Made by a program: the position numbers and the translations under genes. Below, piece after piece: positions 34,716 to 43,713 of a DNA stretch of 64,000 nt. Numbering within the stretch: position 1 is the first letter of the stretch; each line of letters opens with the position of its first letter. The DNA comes from Candidatus Planktophila sp. (GTDB lineage Bacteria > Actinomycetota > Actinomycetes > Nanopelagicales > Nanopelagicaceae). The stretch is taken from positions 38,038 through 102,037 of the forward strand of contig SHUV01000002.1 of assembly GCA_009694515.1 (NCBI GenBank), read 5' to 3'. A model generated the notes under the pieces. That model was given only the letters and a program-made list of their open reading frames with translations. It was not told the origin of the DNA and ran no database searches.

Positions 34716-35810
34716 TTACTCCTCTGAAATCTTTGCATACTGCGGTTTCACAACGCTTTCGATAATCGATAGCCGTTCTTCAAAGGGAATAAACGCACTT
34801 TTTAGGGCGTTAATTGTCACGCGCTGCAAATCTTGGAAGGTCCAATCACATTGATTGACCATCTCTGTCATCTCACGCGACATTGACGTTGCAGACATCA
34901 AGCGATTATCAGTATTGATGGTTACTCTAAATCGAAGCTTTGCCAGCTTTGCTAGCGGATGGTGGGCAAATGAATCTGCAACACCTGTTTGAATATTAGA
35001 AGATGGACACATTTCAAGTGGCACTCGGCGATCTCTGACATAGGAAGAGAGTCGACCAAGGCGGGCTGGTGTGTGATTAAAATCGATATCGTCGGTAATG
35101 CGAACACCGTGACCTAAGCGTTCTGCTCCGCACAATTGAATAGCTTCCCAAATAGATGGCAGGCCATAGGCCTCACCTGCGTGAATAGTGAAGTGCGCAT
35201 TCTCACGGCGCAGATATTCAAAGGTATCGAGCTGATCACTAGGTGGGAATCCATCTTCTGGCCCTGCAATATCAAAGCCGACAACTCCTTGATCGCGATA
35301 CTTTACTGCAAGTTCTGCAACTACTTGTGAGAGTTGATTTTGGCGCATTCCGCAGAGAAGTGACATGACGCGAATCGTGTTTCCTTCACTCTTTGCTTCG
35401 GCTTCACCTTCGCGGAAACCCTCGAGGATTGCCTCAATTGCTTGTGCAAGTGTCAGTCCTTTTTCAGTGATTAGCTCAGGTGCCATGCGAACTTCAGCAT
35501 AGACGACTCCATCGCGCGCAAGATCGACAGCGCATTCGCGCGCAACCCGGACAATATCTTGTCTGCGTTGCATCACGGCAACTGTATGGGTAAAAGTTTC
35601 TAAGTAGAGAACTAGTGAGCCTGAATCACATGATGATCTAAACCATTCAGCAAGCTCTGCTGCGTCATAAGTTGGGAGTTCATGGCCAATCTCTTTGGCT
35701 ATATCAATAATTGTTTGTGGGCGCAGTCCGCCATCGAGGTGATCGTGCAGCAACGCCTTAGGTAAACGCTTTACCTGTTCAGCAGTTGGCTTTTTGGTGA
35801 TGTTACTCAT
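34716..35810 (-). CDS. add: Adenosine deaminase
   Basis: A 364-residue TIM-barrel deaminase. LLHDHLDGGLRPQTI carries the first zinc-binding His pair, HAGEAYG the third His and catalytic Glu, and GHGVRI and INTDNRLMSATSM complete the site. It converts adenosine or deoxyadenosine to (deoxy)inosine in the cytosol. Its ATG overlaps the deoA stop (ATGA). It converges on the truncated ALDH gene with only 5 bases between, so the forward deo genes and the reverse import/deaminase operon meet here without a recognisable terminator. Confidence 0.94.
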   Translation of the reverse strand: MSNITKKPTAEQVKRLPKALLHDHLDGGLRPQTIIDIAKEIGHELPTYDAAELAEWFRSSCDSGSLVLYLETFTHTVAVMQRRQDIVRVARECAVDLARDGVVYAEVRMAPELITEKGLTLAQAIEAILEGFREGEAEAKSEGNTIRVMSLLCGMRQNQLSQVVAELAVKYRDQGVVGFDIAGPEDGFPPSDQLDTFEYLRRENAHFTIHAGEAYGLPSIWEAIQLCGAERLGHGVRITDDIDFNHTPARLGRLSSYVRDRRVPLEMCPSSNIQTGVADSFAHHPLAKLAKLRFRVTINTDNRLMSATSMSREMTEMVNQCDWTFQDLQRVTINALKSAFIPFEERLSIIESVVKPQYAKISEE

Positions 35811-37096
35811 CCTTCGATTCTCTCCAAAACTAGTGGCAGTCGGTTGACGGTTCCGCCTTCGACTATTGTGACAGCACCTTCTAGAATCTCTAAAGCGCGC
35901 TCGAATCTCGCTGGCTCATCGGTATGTAAGGTCATTAGCGGAGCACCTGCGGTGATGTAATCCCCTGGCTTTGCATGTAACTCGATTCCAGCACCCGCCT
36001 GGACCTTCTCGCCCTGCTTAGAGCGCCCAGCACCTAAGCGCCAAGCGCTGACTCCCACCTTCATCGCGTCCATGGTGGTCACTGTGCCGCTGTGAGCAGC
36101 CGTAATCACATGTTTTTCTCGCGCTACTGGCAGCACTGCATCCGGGTCTCCCCCTTGGGCGCTAATCATTCTGCGCCAATGATCCATCGCACTGCCATCG
36201 TTAAGTGCAACTTCTGGATCTTTTCCAATAATTCCAGCAGCATCAATCATTTCGCGTGCAAGTAAAATTGTTAATTCAACAACATCGCTGGGGCCGCCCC
36301 CTGCTAATACCTCAACAGATTCACGCACTTCAAGGGCATTGCCTGCAGTTAAACCCAGTGGCACATCCATCGCGGTAACTAACGCGCGAGTCTTTACACC
36401 GGCATCCGCACCCAGGGCCACCATGGTGCGAGCGAGCTCTGATGCCTTCTTGGGATCTGACATAAACGCCCCGCTGCCAGTCTTCACATCAAGAACGAGG
36501 GCCGAAGTTCCTTCAGCAATCTTCTTACTCATGATCGATGATGCAATCAGCGGAATCGCCTCCACCGTTGCAGTGACATCACGTAGTGCATAAAGCTTCT
36601 TATCTGCCGGTGCTAACCCAGCACCAGCAGCGCAAATGACTGCGCCAGTCTCTTGTAATACCTTGAGCATCTCATCATTAGAAAGTGATGCGCACCAACC
36701 AGGAATTGATTCAAGTTTGTCAAGCGTTCCACCTGTGTGGCCGAGTCCGCGACCGGAAAGTTGAGGAACGGCGCCACCACATGCTGCCACAAGTGGTGCT
36801 AGCGGAAGAGTGATTTTGTCGCCAACACCGCCGGTTGAATGTTTATCTACTGTCTTACGATCGAGCATCGACCAATCCATACGCTCACCACTATTAATCA
36901 TCGCGTTGGTCCAACGTGATATTTCGCGAGGGTTCATACCGTTCAGCAGGATTGCCATGAGTAGCGAAGACATCTGCTCATCTGCAACAACACCACGGGT
37001 GTATGCATCGATGACCCAATCAATCTGTGTGTCGCTGAGTTCGTTTCGGTCTCGCTTAGCTGCAATGATTTCTACAGCTGCAAAAGGTTCAATCAT
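35807..37096 (-). CDS. deoA: Thymidine phosphorylase
   Basis: A 429-residue pyrimidine nucleoside phosphorylase. The phosphate/substrate loop is KHSTGGVGDKITL and the glycine-rich stretch LSGRGLGHTGGTLDKLES; a C-terminal alpha/beta domain follows. It splits thymidine or deoxyuridine to base and deoxyribose-1-phosphate. It overlaps cdd upstream and add downstream by 4 bases each, so deamination of cytidine, phosphorolysis and adenosine deamination are translated together. A pyrimidine-nucleoside phosphorylase (Pdp) with uridine activity is the near alternative. Confidence 0.93.
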   Translation of the reverse strand: MIEPFAAVEIIAAKRDRNELSDTQIDWVIDAYTRGVVADEQMSSLLMAILLNGMNPREISRWTNAMINSGERMDWSMLDRKTVDKHSTGGVGDKITLPLAPLVAACGGAVPQLSGRGLGHTGGTLDKLESIPGWCASLSNDEMLKVLQETGAVICAAGAGLAPADKKLYALRDVTATVEAIPLIASSIMSKKIAEGTSALVLDVKTGSGAFMSDPKKASELARTMVALGADAGVKTRALVTAMDVPLGLTAGNALEVRESVEVLAGGGPSDVVELTILLAREMIDAAGIIGKDPEVALNDGSAMDHWRRMISAQGGDPDAVLPVAREKHVITAAHSGTVTTMDAMKVGVSAWRLGAGRSKQGEKVQAGAGIELHAKPGDYITAGAPLMTLHTDEPARFERALEILEGAVTIVEGGTVNRLPLVLERIEG

Positions 37097-37491
37097 GAAA
37101 GGCGATTCTCAATTTCCTCGGGTCCAAAAGCCCATGGAAGTAAATCTGCCAAAGTCTTTACACCCTGATCAGTCATCATTTGTAGTGTGGAACCACCATG
37201 TTCTTGCAATAGCTGGCGACAGCGACCACACGGCATCAATGCATTTCCTGCAATATCCACACATACAAATGCCACAAGCCGGCCCCCACCTGTTGCAATC
37301 AGTGAGGAAACCAAGCCACATTCGGCGCACAAAGTCAGTCCATAACTAGCATTTTCAACATTACATCCAGAAACTATTCGACCATCGTCGACAAGTGCTG
37401 CAACACCCACCGGAAACTTTGAATACGGCACATATGCCTTCTTCATCGCAGTCAGCGCCTCTGCGCGCAGTACATCCCAATAAATATTCAT
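37093..37491 (-). CDS. cdd: Cytidine deaminase
   Basis: A 132-residue tetrameric-type cytidine deaminase. The zinc site is CAECGLVSS (Cys-Ala-Glu, the variant of the HAE/CAE motif) and PCGRCRQLL; KFPVGVAALVDDGRIVSGCNVENASYG-like residues form the substrate pocket. It converts cytidine and deoxycytidine to uridine forms. Start overlaps the stop of the second permease (TAATG) and its end overlaps deoA. The catalytic Glu and three zinc Cys are all present. Confidence 0.93.
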   Translation of the reverse strand: MNIYWDVLRAEALTAMKKAYVPYSKFPVGVAALVDDGRIVSGCNVENASYGLTLCAECGLVSSLIATGGGRLVAFVCVDIAGNALMPCGRCRQLLQEHGGSTLQMMTDQGVKTLADLLPWAFGPEEIENRLS

Positions 37492-38768
37492 TAGTGCGAA
37501 CCTCCACCACGTTTATACGGAATTCCATCTGCCGCCGGCGCTCGAACTTTTCCAATAAATCCTGAGACGGCAATGATTGTCGCAATATATGGCGCCATCA
37601 ACATAAATTCAGATGGAATGGGTGTACCAATAATTGTCAGTAATCCCTGGAGATTATCGGCAAAGCCAAAGATTAAAGCAGCTGCTACTGCGCCCATGGG
37701 GCTCCAGCGGCCAAAGATGAGCGCTGCCAAGGCGATAAAGCCCTTACCTGCAGTCATCTCCTTACTGAAAGATCCAACTGCACCCAAAGTGAAGAAGGCG
37801 CCACCAAGACCTGCGATGGCACCAGCTAAAATTACGTTCTTAAATCGTATTGCGTTGACATTGATTCCAACGGATTCTGCAGCAGTTGGATGTTCACCTA
37901 CAGCGCGTGTACGAAGACCCCACCTGCTCTTGAATAGCGCAATGTGAATAATAGTTACGAAAATATACATCAAGTAAACAATTATGCTTTGGGCAAAAAA
38001 GATTGGTCCAATAACCGGAATCTGGGAAAGTAAAGGAATCTCTATGGGGACAAATGCCGTTGCTGAATTCCATTCGCTCTGATATGGAATAAGAAGTTTC
38101 TTATAGAGAAAGCTAGTTAATCCAATTACCAAAACATTGAGAACAAAACCAAGAACTACCTGATCAATTCCGTATCTAATTGCAAAAATCGCAAGGAGGA
38201 GGGAAATTAGTGCTCCAGCGATGGGAGCAAAGAGTATTCCCCACCAATTATTATTTAGCAGTGAAGCAATAACACCTGAGGCAAAGGCCCCGGCTAGAAG
38301 CTGTCCCTCGATTGCAATATTGATAACTCCTGAGCGTTCTGATAGCACACCAGCCATCGCCCCAAAAATAAGTGGAACGGAGAGTAGTAAACCTCCTTGT
38401 AAGAGACCTGTAAGAGGAATGAACTTCCCGGCAGCTGCCCAACAGAGGAAGGACATAAGAAATGTAGATCCGAAAACAAGGCTGATAACTCTTGAATGTT
38501 TCCTCATCGCAAAGAGGCCCAATGCCACAAGCGCAGTGGCTACTGACAGGACGGCGAAGAGTAAGGCCCCCGATTTGGAGTCAACTACCCACTTCTCGAG
38601 CAGCACCCATTCCTTGCCTAAGATAAAGCCGTATGTGACAGGCTGGCTTTTATCCGGAAGAAGTGCAAAAACAAAAAGTGCAAAAATTCCTAGAACACCC
38701 ATTGTGATTACCCCACGGAATTTTCGTCTCTCCGGAACAGACATTGTGCGCAAACTAATCTTTGCCAT
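37491..38768 (-). CDS. Nucleoside ABC transporter permease 2 (NupQ-like)
   Basis: A 425-residue BMP-type (branched-chain-like) permease with about ten TM segments. SVPLIFGAMAGVLSERSGVINIAIEGQLLAGA and FKNVILAGAIAGLGGAFF are family hallmarks. The N-terminal ~130 residues hold extra TM helices compared with simple NupQ. ATG 38768 overlaps the preceding stop (TGATG), and ATG 38780 is an alternative. It forms the channel with the adjacent permease, energised by the upstream ATPase. The substrate is probably nucleosides, inferred from the cdd, deoA and add genes that follow. Confidence 0.88.
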   Translation of the reverse strand: MAKISLRTMSVPERRKFRGVITMGVLGIFALFVFALLPDKSQPVTYGFILGKEWVLLEKWVVDSKSGALLFAVLSVATALVALGLFAMRKHSRVISLVFGSTFLMSFLCWAAAGKFIPLTGLLQGGLLLSVPLIFGAMAGVLSERSGVINIAIEGQLLAGAFASGVIASLLNNNWWGILFAPIAGALISLLLAIFAIRYGIDQVVLGFVLNVLVIGLTSFLYKKLLIPYQSEWNSATAFVPIEIPLLSQIPVIGPIFFAQSIIVYLMYIFVTIIHIALFKSRWGLRTRAVGEHPTAAESVGINVNAIRFKNVILAGAIAGLGGAFFTLGAVGSFSKEMTAGKGFIALAALIFGRWSPMGAVAAALIFGFADNLQGLLTIIGTPIPSEFMLMAPYIATIIAVSGFIGKVRAPAADGIPYKRGGGSH

Positions 38769-39937
38769 CAGCCATTCCATCCCTTCGAAGAGATTGTTGC
38801 TCCTTGGTCTAGATTCTTTAATCTGAAAATTGCCTTAACCAGAGCTGGTGCCGCAATAAAGAGGACAACGAGAGCTTGAATTACTAGTACTAGATCCAAC
38901 GGTGTTTCTGTGCTCGCCTGCATCTCTAACCCACCGGCCCGAAGAGCACCAAAAAGTAGAGCAGCAAATACTGTTCCTATAGGGGTGGCGCGTCCAAGTA
39001 AGGCGACAGTGATTGCATCGAATCCAAAAGTTCCACCAACCCCAGCTGTGAGTGCCGGTTCTGATCCAAGTATCTGCACTGCCCCACCCAGACCAGCAAG
39101 TGCACCGGCGATAAACATCACCGTCGTCGTAGTTCGTCCAACTGATATACCTGCAGTCTTGGCTGCGACTGCATTAGCTCCAACTGCGCGAAATCGAAAT
39201 CCCCAAGTGCTGCGTTGTAAAAGCCACCAGACCAGGGCTGCAACAGCTAAGGCGATAATAAATCCTAAGTTTGCTCTGAGATCTGCACCAAAAAGCTTAG
39301 GCAATCTCGCCGTGAGCGCAACTTCGGGTGCAAGTGGATCTTGACGACCTGGTCGCAAAAAAGTTTCGGTGCTCAAAAGCCACAGTAAAAAGTATCCTGC
39401 TACATAATTAAGCATAATTGTGACGATAACTTCGTGCGCACCAGTACGTGCCTTTAGTAGGCCCACAAATCCACCGTAAATTCCGGCAGCAATTACTGCA
39501 GCCAGTATGGCCGCAAGTGCATGAATTACAACCGGAAGATCGAAATAAAATCCAACAAAACTTGCTCCAATTGCACCTGCAATAAATTGTCCTTGGGCTC
39601 CAATATTAAATAGTCCTGCACGAAAGGCTAGTGCCACAGAAAGTCCTGTGAGAATTAAAGGCGATGCGGCAACGATTGTCTCTGAGAGTGGATAGAAGCC
39701 ATTCCAGTATCCATTTCGAGTCAGATTGGGATCGAAAACCGAACCTTGCCATAGCGCCGCAAAAGCACCACCAGCTGTAGCAAAGGCCTTTACCAGCATC
39801 TGTAATGGAGAGGATTTAAGGGCCAACACTTCTGAATCAGAGAAGGCGACAAGCAGGCCACTCACTAGGAGCGCCAAAGCAAATGCCAACAATGGAAGGG
39901 CTAGCTTTCTGGAGACTCTTTGCCAAAGGTTTTTCAT
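38768..39937 (-). CDS. Nucleoside ABC transporter permease 1 (NupP-like)
   Basis: A 389-residue permease with about ten hydrophobic segments. LILTGLSVALAFRAGLFNIGAQGQFIAGAIGA and VMFIAGALAGLGGAVQI are the characteristic patterns of the BMP/NupP family, and the motif EVIVTIMLNYVAGYFL is a typical cytosolic loop contacting the ATPase. It pairs with the next permease. Its ATG overlaps the ATPase stop (ATGA). The order ATPase, permease, permease, then cdd/deoA/add is a typical nucleoside import operon in actinobacteria and firmicutes. Confidence 0.89.
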   Translation of the reverse strand: MKNLWQRVSRKLALPLLAFALALLVSGLLVAFSDSEVLALKSSPLQMLVKAFATAGGAFAALWQGSVFDPNLTRNGYWNGFYPLSETIVAASPLILTGLSVALAFRAGLFNIGAQGQFIAGAIGASFVGFYFDLPVVIHALAAILAAVIAAGIYGGFVGLLKARTGAHEVIVTIMLNYVAGYFLLWLLSTETFLRPGRQDPLAPEVALTARLPKLFGADLRANLGFIIALAVAALVWWLLQRSTWGFRFRAVGANAVAAKTAGISVGRTTTTVMFIAGALAGLGGAVQILGSEPALTAGVGGTFGFDAITVALLGRATPIGTVFAALLFGALRAGGLEMQASTETPLDLVLVIQALVVLFIAAPALVKAIFRLKNLDQGATISSKGWNG

Positions 39938-41433
39938 CTCTTTACCCCCGCCATCAATAATCCAAGTTCTTCTCTTGAAGTTGTTGCCGGTACTATTGCA
40001 ATAAATTTGCCTCGATACATCACTGCAATTCTATCTGCCAAAGAAATCACTTCGTCTAGTTCGGTACTGAAGAGAAGGACTGCGCGCCCCGAATCACGTT
40101 CTGCTATGACTCTTTCGTGTACAAACTCGATTGATCCAACATCTAATCCACGCGTGGGCTGTGACGCTACTACTAATTTCACTGGCCGAGATAATTCACG
40201 GGCAAGGACCACCTTCTGCTTATTACCACCAGAGAGTGAAGACGCAGAATCTTTTGGTGATTGCGCACGGATATCAAACTCAGTAACTCTAGATGCTCCG
40301 TATTCTGAAACAACGCTCTGAGAAATAACCGGACCTTTAGCAAAAGGAGGGAGATCATGTAAGTCGAGGATGAGATTCTCTTCAATACTAAATGAAGAAA
40401 TCAATCCGTCCTCTTCTCGAGATTCTGGAACGAATGCAATTCCTGCATGCAGGGCTTTTCTCACAGAAACCTTCGATATGTCCTTCCCCGCTAAAGTAAT
40501 TTTCCCATCTACGTGGTCCTGTAATCCAACAATCGCCTCTGCTAGTTCGCTCTGACCATTTCCTTGCACGCCCGCAACTGCCAGAATTTCTCCAGCCCGG
40601 ATGGAAAATGAGATATCAGAGACAAGTGCCCTGCCCGTGTGGTCTCGAATTGTTAAATTCTCCACATCGAGAATTACTGATCCAAATGACGCAGGAGCCT
40701 TTTCAATTTCAAATGAGACAGGTCGGCCAACCATAAGAGAGGCAAGTTCCTCTTGTGAAGCCTCAGGTGACGCAATCGCTACAACCTTACCGCGGCGAAT
40801 AATGGAGATCTTATCTGCTGCTTCTTGCACTTCACGTAGCTTATGAGTGATGAAGATTATTGCCGTACCTTGATCCCGAAGTTTCCTCATATTTCGAAGG
40901 AGTTCATCTGTCTCCTGTGGGGTTAAGACCGCCGTTGGCTCATCCAAGATGAGCACCCTTGCTTTATAAATGAGAGCTCTAATGATCTCTACGCGCTGCT
41001 GGATTCCCACTGGCAAGTCTTCAATCAAGGCATCGGGGTCAACATCAAAATTAAACTCAGCAGATACTCGGATTATCTCTTTCTTTGCCGCTTCCAAATC
41101 GAGGAACCCAAACCCTCTTACCTTTTCGTGACCTAGAACTATATTTTCAGCGACCGTGAATACCGGAATAAGCATAAAATGTTGATGCACCATTCCGATT
41201 CCAGCGGCAAGGGCATCAAGCGGTGAATTAATCGCAATTTCTTTTTCATCAACTAGAATTTTCCCTTCATCCGGTGCTAAAAGCCCGTAGACGATGTTCA
41301 TAAGCGTAGATTTACCAGCACCATTTTCACCAAGAAGCGCGTGGATTTCGCCTGACTCAACTCTCAAACTAATTGAATCATTTGCGGTCAAATCACCAAA
41401 TCGTTTGGTGATGCCGCGGAGCTCAAGAGACAT
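39934..41433 (-). CDS. Nucleoside ABC transporter ATPase, two nucleotide-binding domains (NupO-like)
   Basis: A 499-residue protein with two ABC domains. The first has GENGAGKSTLMNIVYG and RVEIIRALIY...LILDEPTAVLTP; the second has GVQGNGQSELAEAI as an atypical Walker A and SSLSGGNKQKVVLARELSR as signature. This RbsA/NupO double-domain layout is used by sugar and nucleoside importers of the BMP type. The gene has a TAGATT box 6 bases before its ATG and follows bmpA after 99 bp that contain a perfect hairpin, so it may be made at a lower level than the binding protein. Confidence 0.91.
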   Translation of the reverse strand: MSLELRGITKRFGDLTANDSISLRVESGEIHALLGENGAGKSTLMNIVYGLLAPDEGKILVDEKEIAINSPLDALAAGIGMVHQHFMLIPVFTVAENIVLGHEKVRGFGFLDLEAAKKEIIRVSAEFNFDVDPDALIEDLPVGIQQRVEIIRALIYKARVLILDEPTAVLTPQETDELLRNMRKLRDQGTAIIFITHKLREVQEAADKISIIRRGKVVAIASPEASQEELASLMVGRPVSFEIEKAPASFGSVILDVENLTIRDHTGRALVSDISFSIRAGEILAVAGVQGNGQSELAEAIVGLQDHVDGKITLAGKDISKVSVRKALHAGIAFVPESREEDGLISSFSIEENLILDLHDLPPFAKGPVISQSVVSEYGASRVTEFDIRAQSPKDSASSLSGGNKQKVVLARELSRPVKLVVASQPTRGLDVGSIEFVHERVIAERDSGRAVLLFSTELDEVISLADRIAVMYRGKFIAIVPATTSREELGLLMAGVKR

Positions 41434-41439
41434 AGCGTA

Positions 41440-41445
41440 AATCTA
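41440..41445 (-). promoter_or_regulatory. NupO-like gene -10 box, leaderless layout
   Basis: TAGATT on the minus strand ends 6 bases before the ATG at 41433. If used, it would uncouple the ATPase/permease/deaminase genes from bmpA. Confidence 0.4.
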
Positions 41446-41469
41446 CTCTGTAATTTACTTTATACAAAG

Positions 41470-41505
41470 CAAATGGGACTAGTGAATAATCACTAGTCCC
41501 ATTTG
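41470..41505 (-). terminator. Perfect 16-bp hairpin between bmpA and nupO-like gene
   Basis: CAAATGGGACTAGTGA (41470-41485), loop ATAA, TCACTAGTCCCATTTG (41490-41505). The stem has no mismatch. In the minus-strand transcript it is not followed by a U tract, so a partial terminator, attenuator or 3'-stabilising structure for bmpA mRNA is more likely than a full intrinsic terminator. It sits in the 99-bp gap downstream of bmpA. Confidence 0.7.
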
Positions 41506-41532
41506 TTAGACTTGAAATCGGTCCCTTACAGA

Positions 41533-42594
41533 TTACTGAACAGCGACCTCACCTGATTTGATTGCATCACCAAGTGCTTCAATTTCAGCGCTGAGTTCTG
41601 CAGAAACCATATCTGCAAGATCATAGTATGGAGCCAAGTAGGTTCCACCATTCCCAAGATTGCCCTGGTAACCGGTAGCTGAGAATGTACCTGCAGCTGC
41701 TTCAAGAATTACTTCCTTAACAGATGTATCTACACCCTTTACTACTGAGGAAAGAAGTACTTCCTTGTACTGAGAAGCAGCCACGTAACCATCGGTGTCG
41801 ACCCAGATTACATATGACTTCTTTGAAGCAATTGAATTACCTGCAGTTGCTCCACCAAGTCCACCAGCGACAGGGAAGATAATGTCTGCACCTTGTTGCT
41901 CGAAGTTCTTAGAGATTTGCAGTGCCTTTGCGGAATCTGAGAAGCCGCCAACAAATGTGCCGTCCTTCTTAGCGGTATCCCAACCAAGGACCTTTACAGA
42001 CTTGCCTTTAACTTCGTTGTAGTGCGCGACGCCACGAGCAAACCCATCCATGAAGATTGTGACTGGTGGAATGTTAAGTCCACCGTATGTAGCAACAGTT
42101 CCGGTCTTTGAAACTCCTGCCGATAGGTAACCTGCTTGGAAAGCTGACTCATTTGTTGAAAATTGAATTGGCTTCAAGTTATCAAACTTGGTTCCTGGAT
42201 AGATTGAACCATCTGGTCCGTGATCTTCACCATCCTGGTCAACGATTGCGAACTTCACATCTGGGTTCGCCTTAGCACCTTCAATGATTGCGCCATTGAT
42301 AAGGAAGCCAACGCCAATGATTGTTGTACATCCCTCATCTACGAGCTTCTTAATGTTTGGTGCGTAATCTGCATCGGTTGCTGCAGCAAGATACTTAACT
42401 TCGATATCTGAATTCTCTTCAGCTGCAGCCTGAGCTCCAGCCCATGCTGATGCGTTAAATGACTTGTCATCCACGCCACCTGTGTCGAGAGCAAGGCACG
42501 CTTTGGCCCCAGCACTCTCACTTGACGCACTACAGCCGCTTAATACAAGGGCAGCCGAGGCAAGTATTGCCATAAATGCTAATTTATTTTTCAA
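41533..42594 (-). CDS. bmpA: BMP-family nucleoside-binding lipoprotein
   Basis: A 353-residue lipoprotein. The signal has the lipobox LVLSGC with Cys 21, followed by a Ser-rich linker. The BMP domain begins LALDTGGVDDKSFNASAW, with GVGFLINGAII and PVAGGLGGATAG later; VDDKSFN is the family motif for the nucleoside base. It catches nucleosides outside the cell for the double-domain ATPase and permeases downstream. TTG 42594 is chosen: it gives a charged signal N-region and has GGAGG 4 bases upstream. In-frame ATG 42675 has no support. A second BMP protein lies immediately upstream. Confidence 0.9.
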   Translation of the reverse strand: MKNKLAFMAILASAALVLSGCSASSESAGAKACLALDTGGVDDKSFNASAWAGAQAAAEENSDIEVKYLAAATDADYAPNIKKLVDEGCTTIIGVGFLINGAIIEGAKANPDVKFAIVDQDGEDHGPDGSIYPGTKFDNLKPIQFSTNESAFQAGYLSAGVSKTGTVATYGGLNIPPVTIFMDGFARGVAHYNEVKGKSVKVLGWDTAKKDGTFVGGFSDSAKALQISKNFEQQGADIIFPVAGGLGGATAGNSIASKKSYVIWVDTDGYVAASQYKEVLLSSVVKGVDTSVKEVILEAAAGTFSATGYQGNLGNGGTYLAPYYDLADMVSAELSAEIEALGDAIKSGEVAVQ

Positions 42595-42598
42595 GGTT

Positions 42599-42603
42599 CC
42601 TCC
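42599..42603 (-). promoter_or_regulatory. Shine-Dalgarno site deciding the TTG start of bmpA
   Basis: GGAGG on the minus strand, 4 bases before TTG 42594. It is the strongest argument for the TTG start, since the next in-frame ATG would remove the charged N-region of the lipoprotein signal. Confidence 0.6.
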
Positions 42604-42631
42604 AAGGAATAGTTGAATGTTGCTTTGCCCG

Positions 42632-42661
42632 AGCCTAGTAGTTGAGGGTGATAATTCCCAA
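42632..42661 (-). promoter_or_regulatory. bmpA promoter
   Basis: On the minus strand TTGGGA (42661-42656), an 18-bp spacer and TAGGCT (42637-42632). Transcription would start ~30 nt before the TTG, leaving a short leader with a Shine-Dalgarno site. It lies in the 135-bp gap after the second BMP gene, one of the two longest gaps in the window. Confidence 0.4.
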
Positions 42662-42729
42662 GAATTGAGGAGCAAAAGTGTGGGCGTGGCATGTAACAGT
42701 TAGGAAAACTCTCAAGTTGAAGTTGAGCG

Positions 42730-43713
42730 CTATTCGGTGATTTTTTCAGCTGAGGCGGCTGCAATATTAATTGCATCACTTTTCGCCAATAACTCCTTGG
42801 ATCGGATGGTGAACTCTATGCCCCCGCCATCAATGCCGTAGCGAGTGCCAAAGAGGCCGGCATCGAGGTCGAGATAATCTAGAAATTGATCACCTGAAAG
42901 TGATTTGGAGATGATGTCAATAATTGCTTTATCCACTCGTTTAACAACTGTCGCAGCCAAAAATTTCTTGGTTTGGCTTGTCACCGCTAAGTATTGATCT
43001 GGCTCGATATTAATGAGTGAAACCTTCTTGGCACTTTTCTTCATATTGTTAGAGACAATTACTTTAAATACCTCGGCGTCAGAACCTTGAGTGCTCAAGT
43101 AGATGACATCTGCGCCAACAGAAATCACCTGACTTGCCGCCAATGAGTAAGAGCCAGAAACATATTTCACGATGGGAATAACCTTCTTCTTGCTAGCTAA
43201 GACGCCGGCGCTAAAACCATTTTTGAATAAATCTGCCTGATTTGTATTGGCAATCATCGCAACCTTGCCGGTCTGTGAAATTTGTGCAGCACTAAAACCC
43301 GCCAAGTAGGCTCCTTGAGTTTCGGCAAAGATGATAGAGCTGACATTTACTGCCGCAACGCTTGCGTCATTAATGATGGCAAATTGGGTATCGGGAAATT
43401 CAAAGGCGAGCACTTGCAGGGTTGGGCCGTATCCCTCGCCAACAGCGATAATCAGAGCGCACTTCTTTGTAATCAAGCTACGAATTCTCTTATCGCGATC
43501 TTCAGAGGTGCCATCAGTAACGACAGCTTCAACACTAAAGTCGAGTGATTTCTTTGCCTTTTCTAAACCTGCCGCGGTGGCGTCATTAAAGGATTTATCT
43601 CCGCGCCCACCCAGATCGTAGGCAACTCCAATGGTGACTGTCTCTGCCGAACTGGGCGCCGGAGTGAGCACGCCAAAGATCAGCGCAAGGGCAAGTACCA
43701 AGCGCAGTTTCAT
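42730..43713 (-). CDS. Second BMP-family binding protein, secreted, not a lipoprotein
   Basis: A 327-residue protein with a Sec signal peptide (KLRLVLALALIFGVLTPAP, then SSAETV as a type I cleavage site). There is no lipobox Cys. The mature part opens VTIGVAYDLGGRGDKSFNDA, with the BMP motif GDKSFND, and contains IAVGEGYGPTLQV and NTNQADLFKNGF. It should bind a nucleoside or related ligand, but with no lipid anchor it could be released or act as a soluble scavenger. Its ATG overlaps the trpS stop (TAATG). It carries its own family identity but differs clearly from the lipoprotein bmpA. Confidence 0.85.
   Translation of the reverse strand: MKLRLVLALALIFGVLTPAPSSAETVTIGVAYDLGGRGDKSFNDATAAGLEKAKKSLDFSVEAVVTDGTSEDRDKRIRSLITKKCALIIAVGEGYGPTLQVLAFEFPDTQFAIINDASVAAVNVSSIIFAETQGAYLAGFSAAQISQTGKVAMIANTNQADLFKNGFSAGVLASKKKVIPIVKYVSGSYSLAASQVISVGADVIYLSTQGSDAEVFKVIVSNNMKKSAKKVSLINIEPDQYLAVTSQTKKFLAATVVKRVDKAIIDIISKSLSGDQFLDYLDLDAGLFGTRYGIDGGGIEFTIRSKELLAKSDAINIAAASAEKITE

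Noticed and set aside
38221..38826. A 201-codon plus-strand frame opposite the NupQ-like permease
   Set aside because: The minus-strand permease has continuous membrane helices and overlaps its neighbours properly; the plus-strand frame has no recognisable domain and no start signal.
41470..41505. Mobile element or attachment site suggested by the perfect inverted repeat
   Set aside because: There is no transposase or target duplication nearby, and the 4-base loop fits an RNA hairpin.
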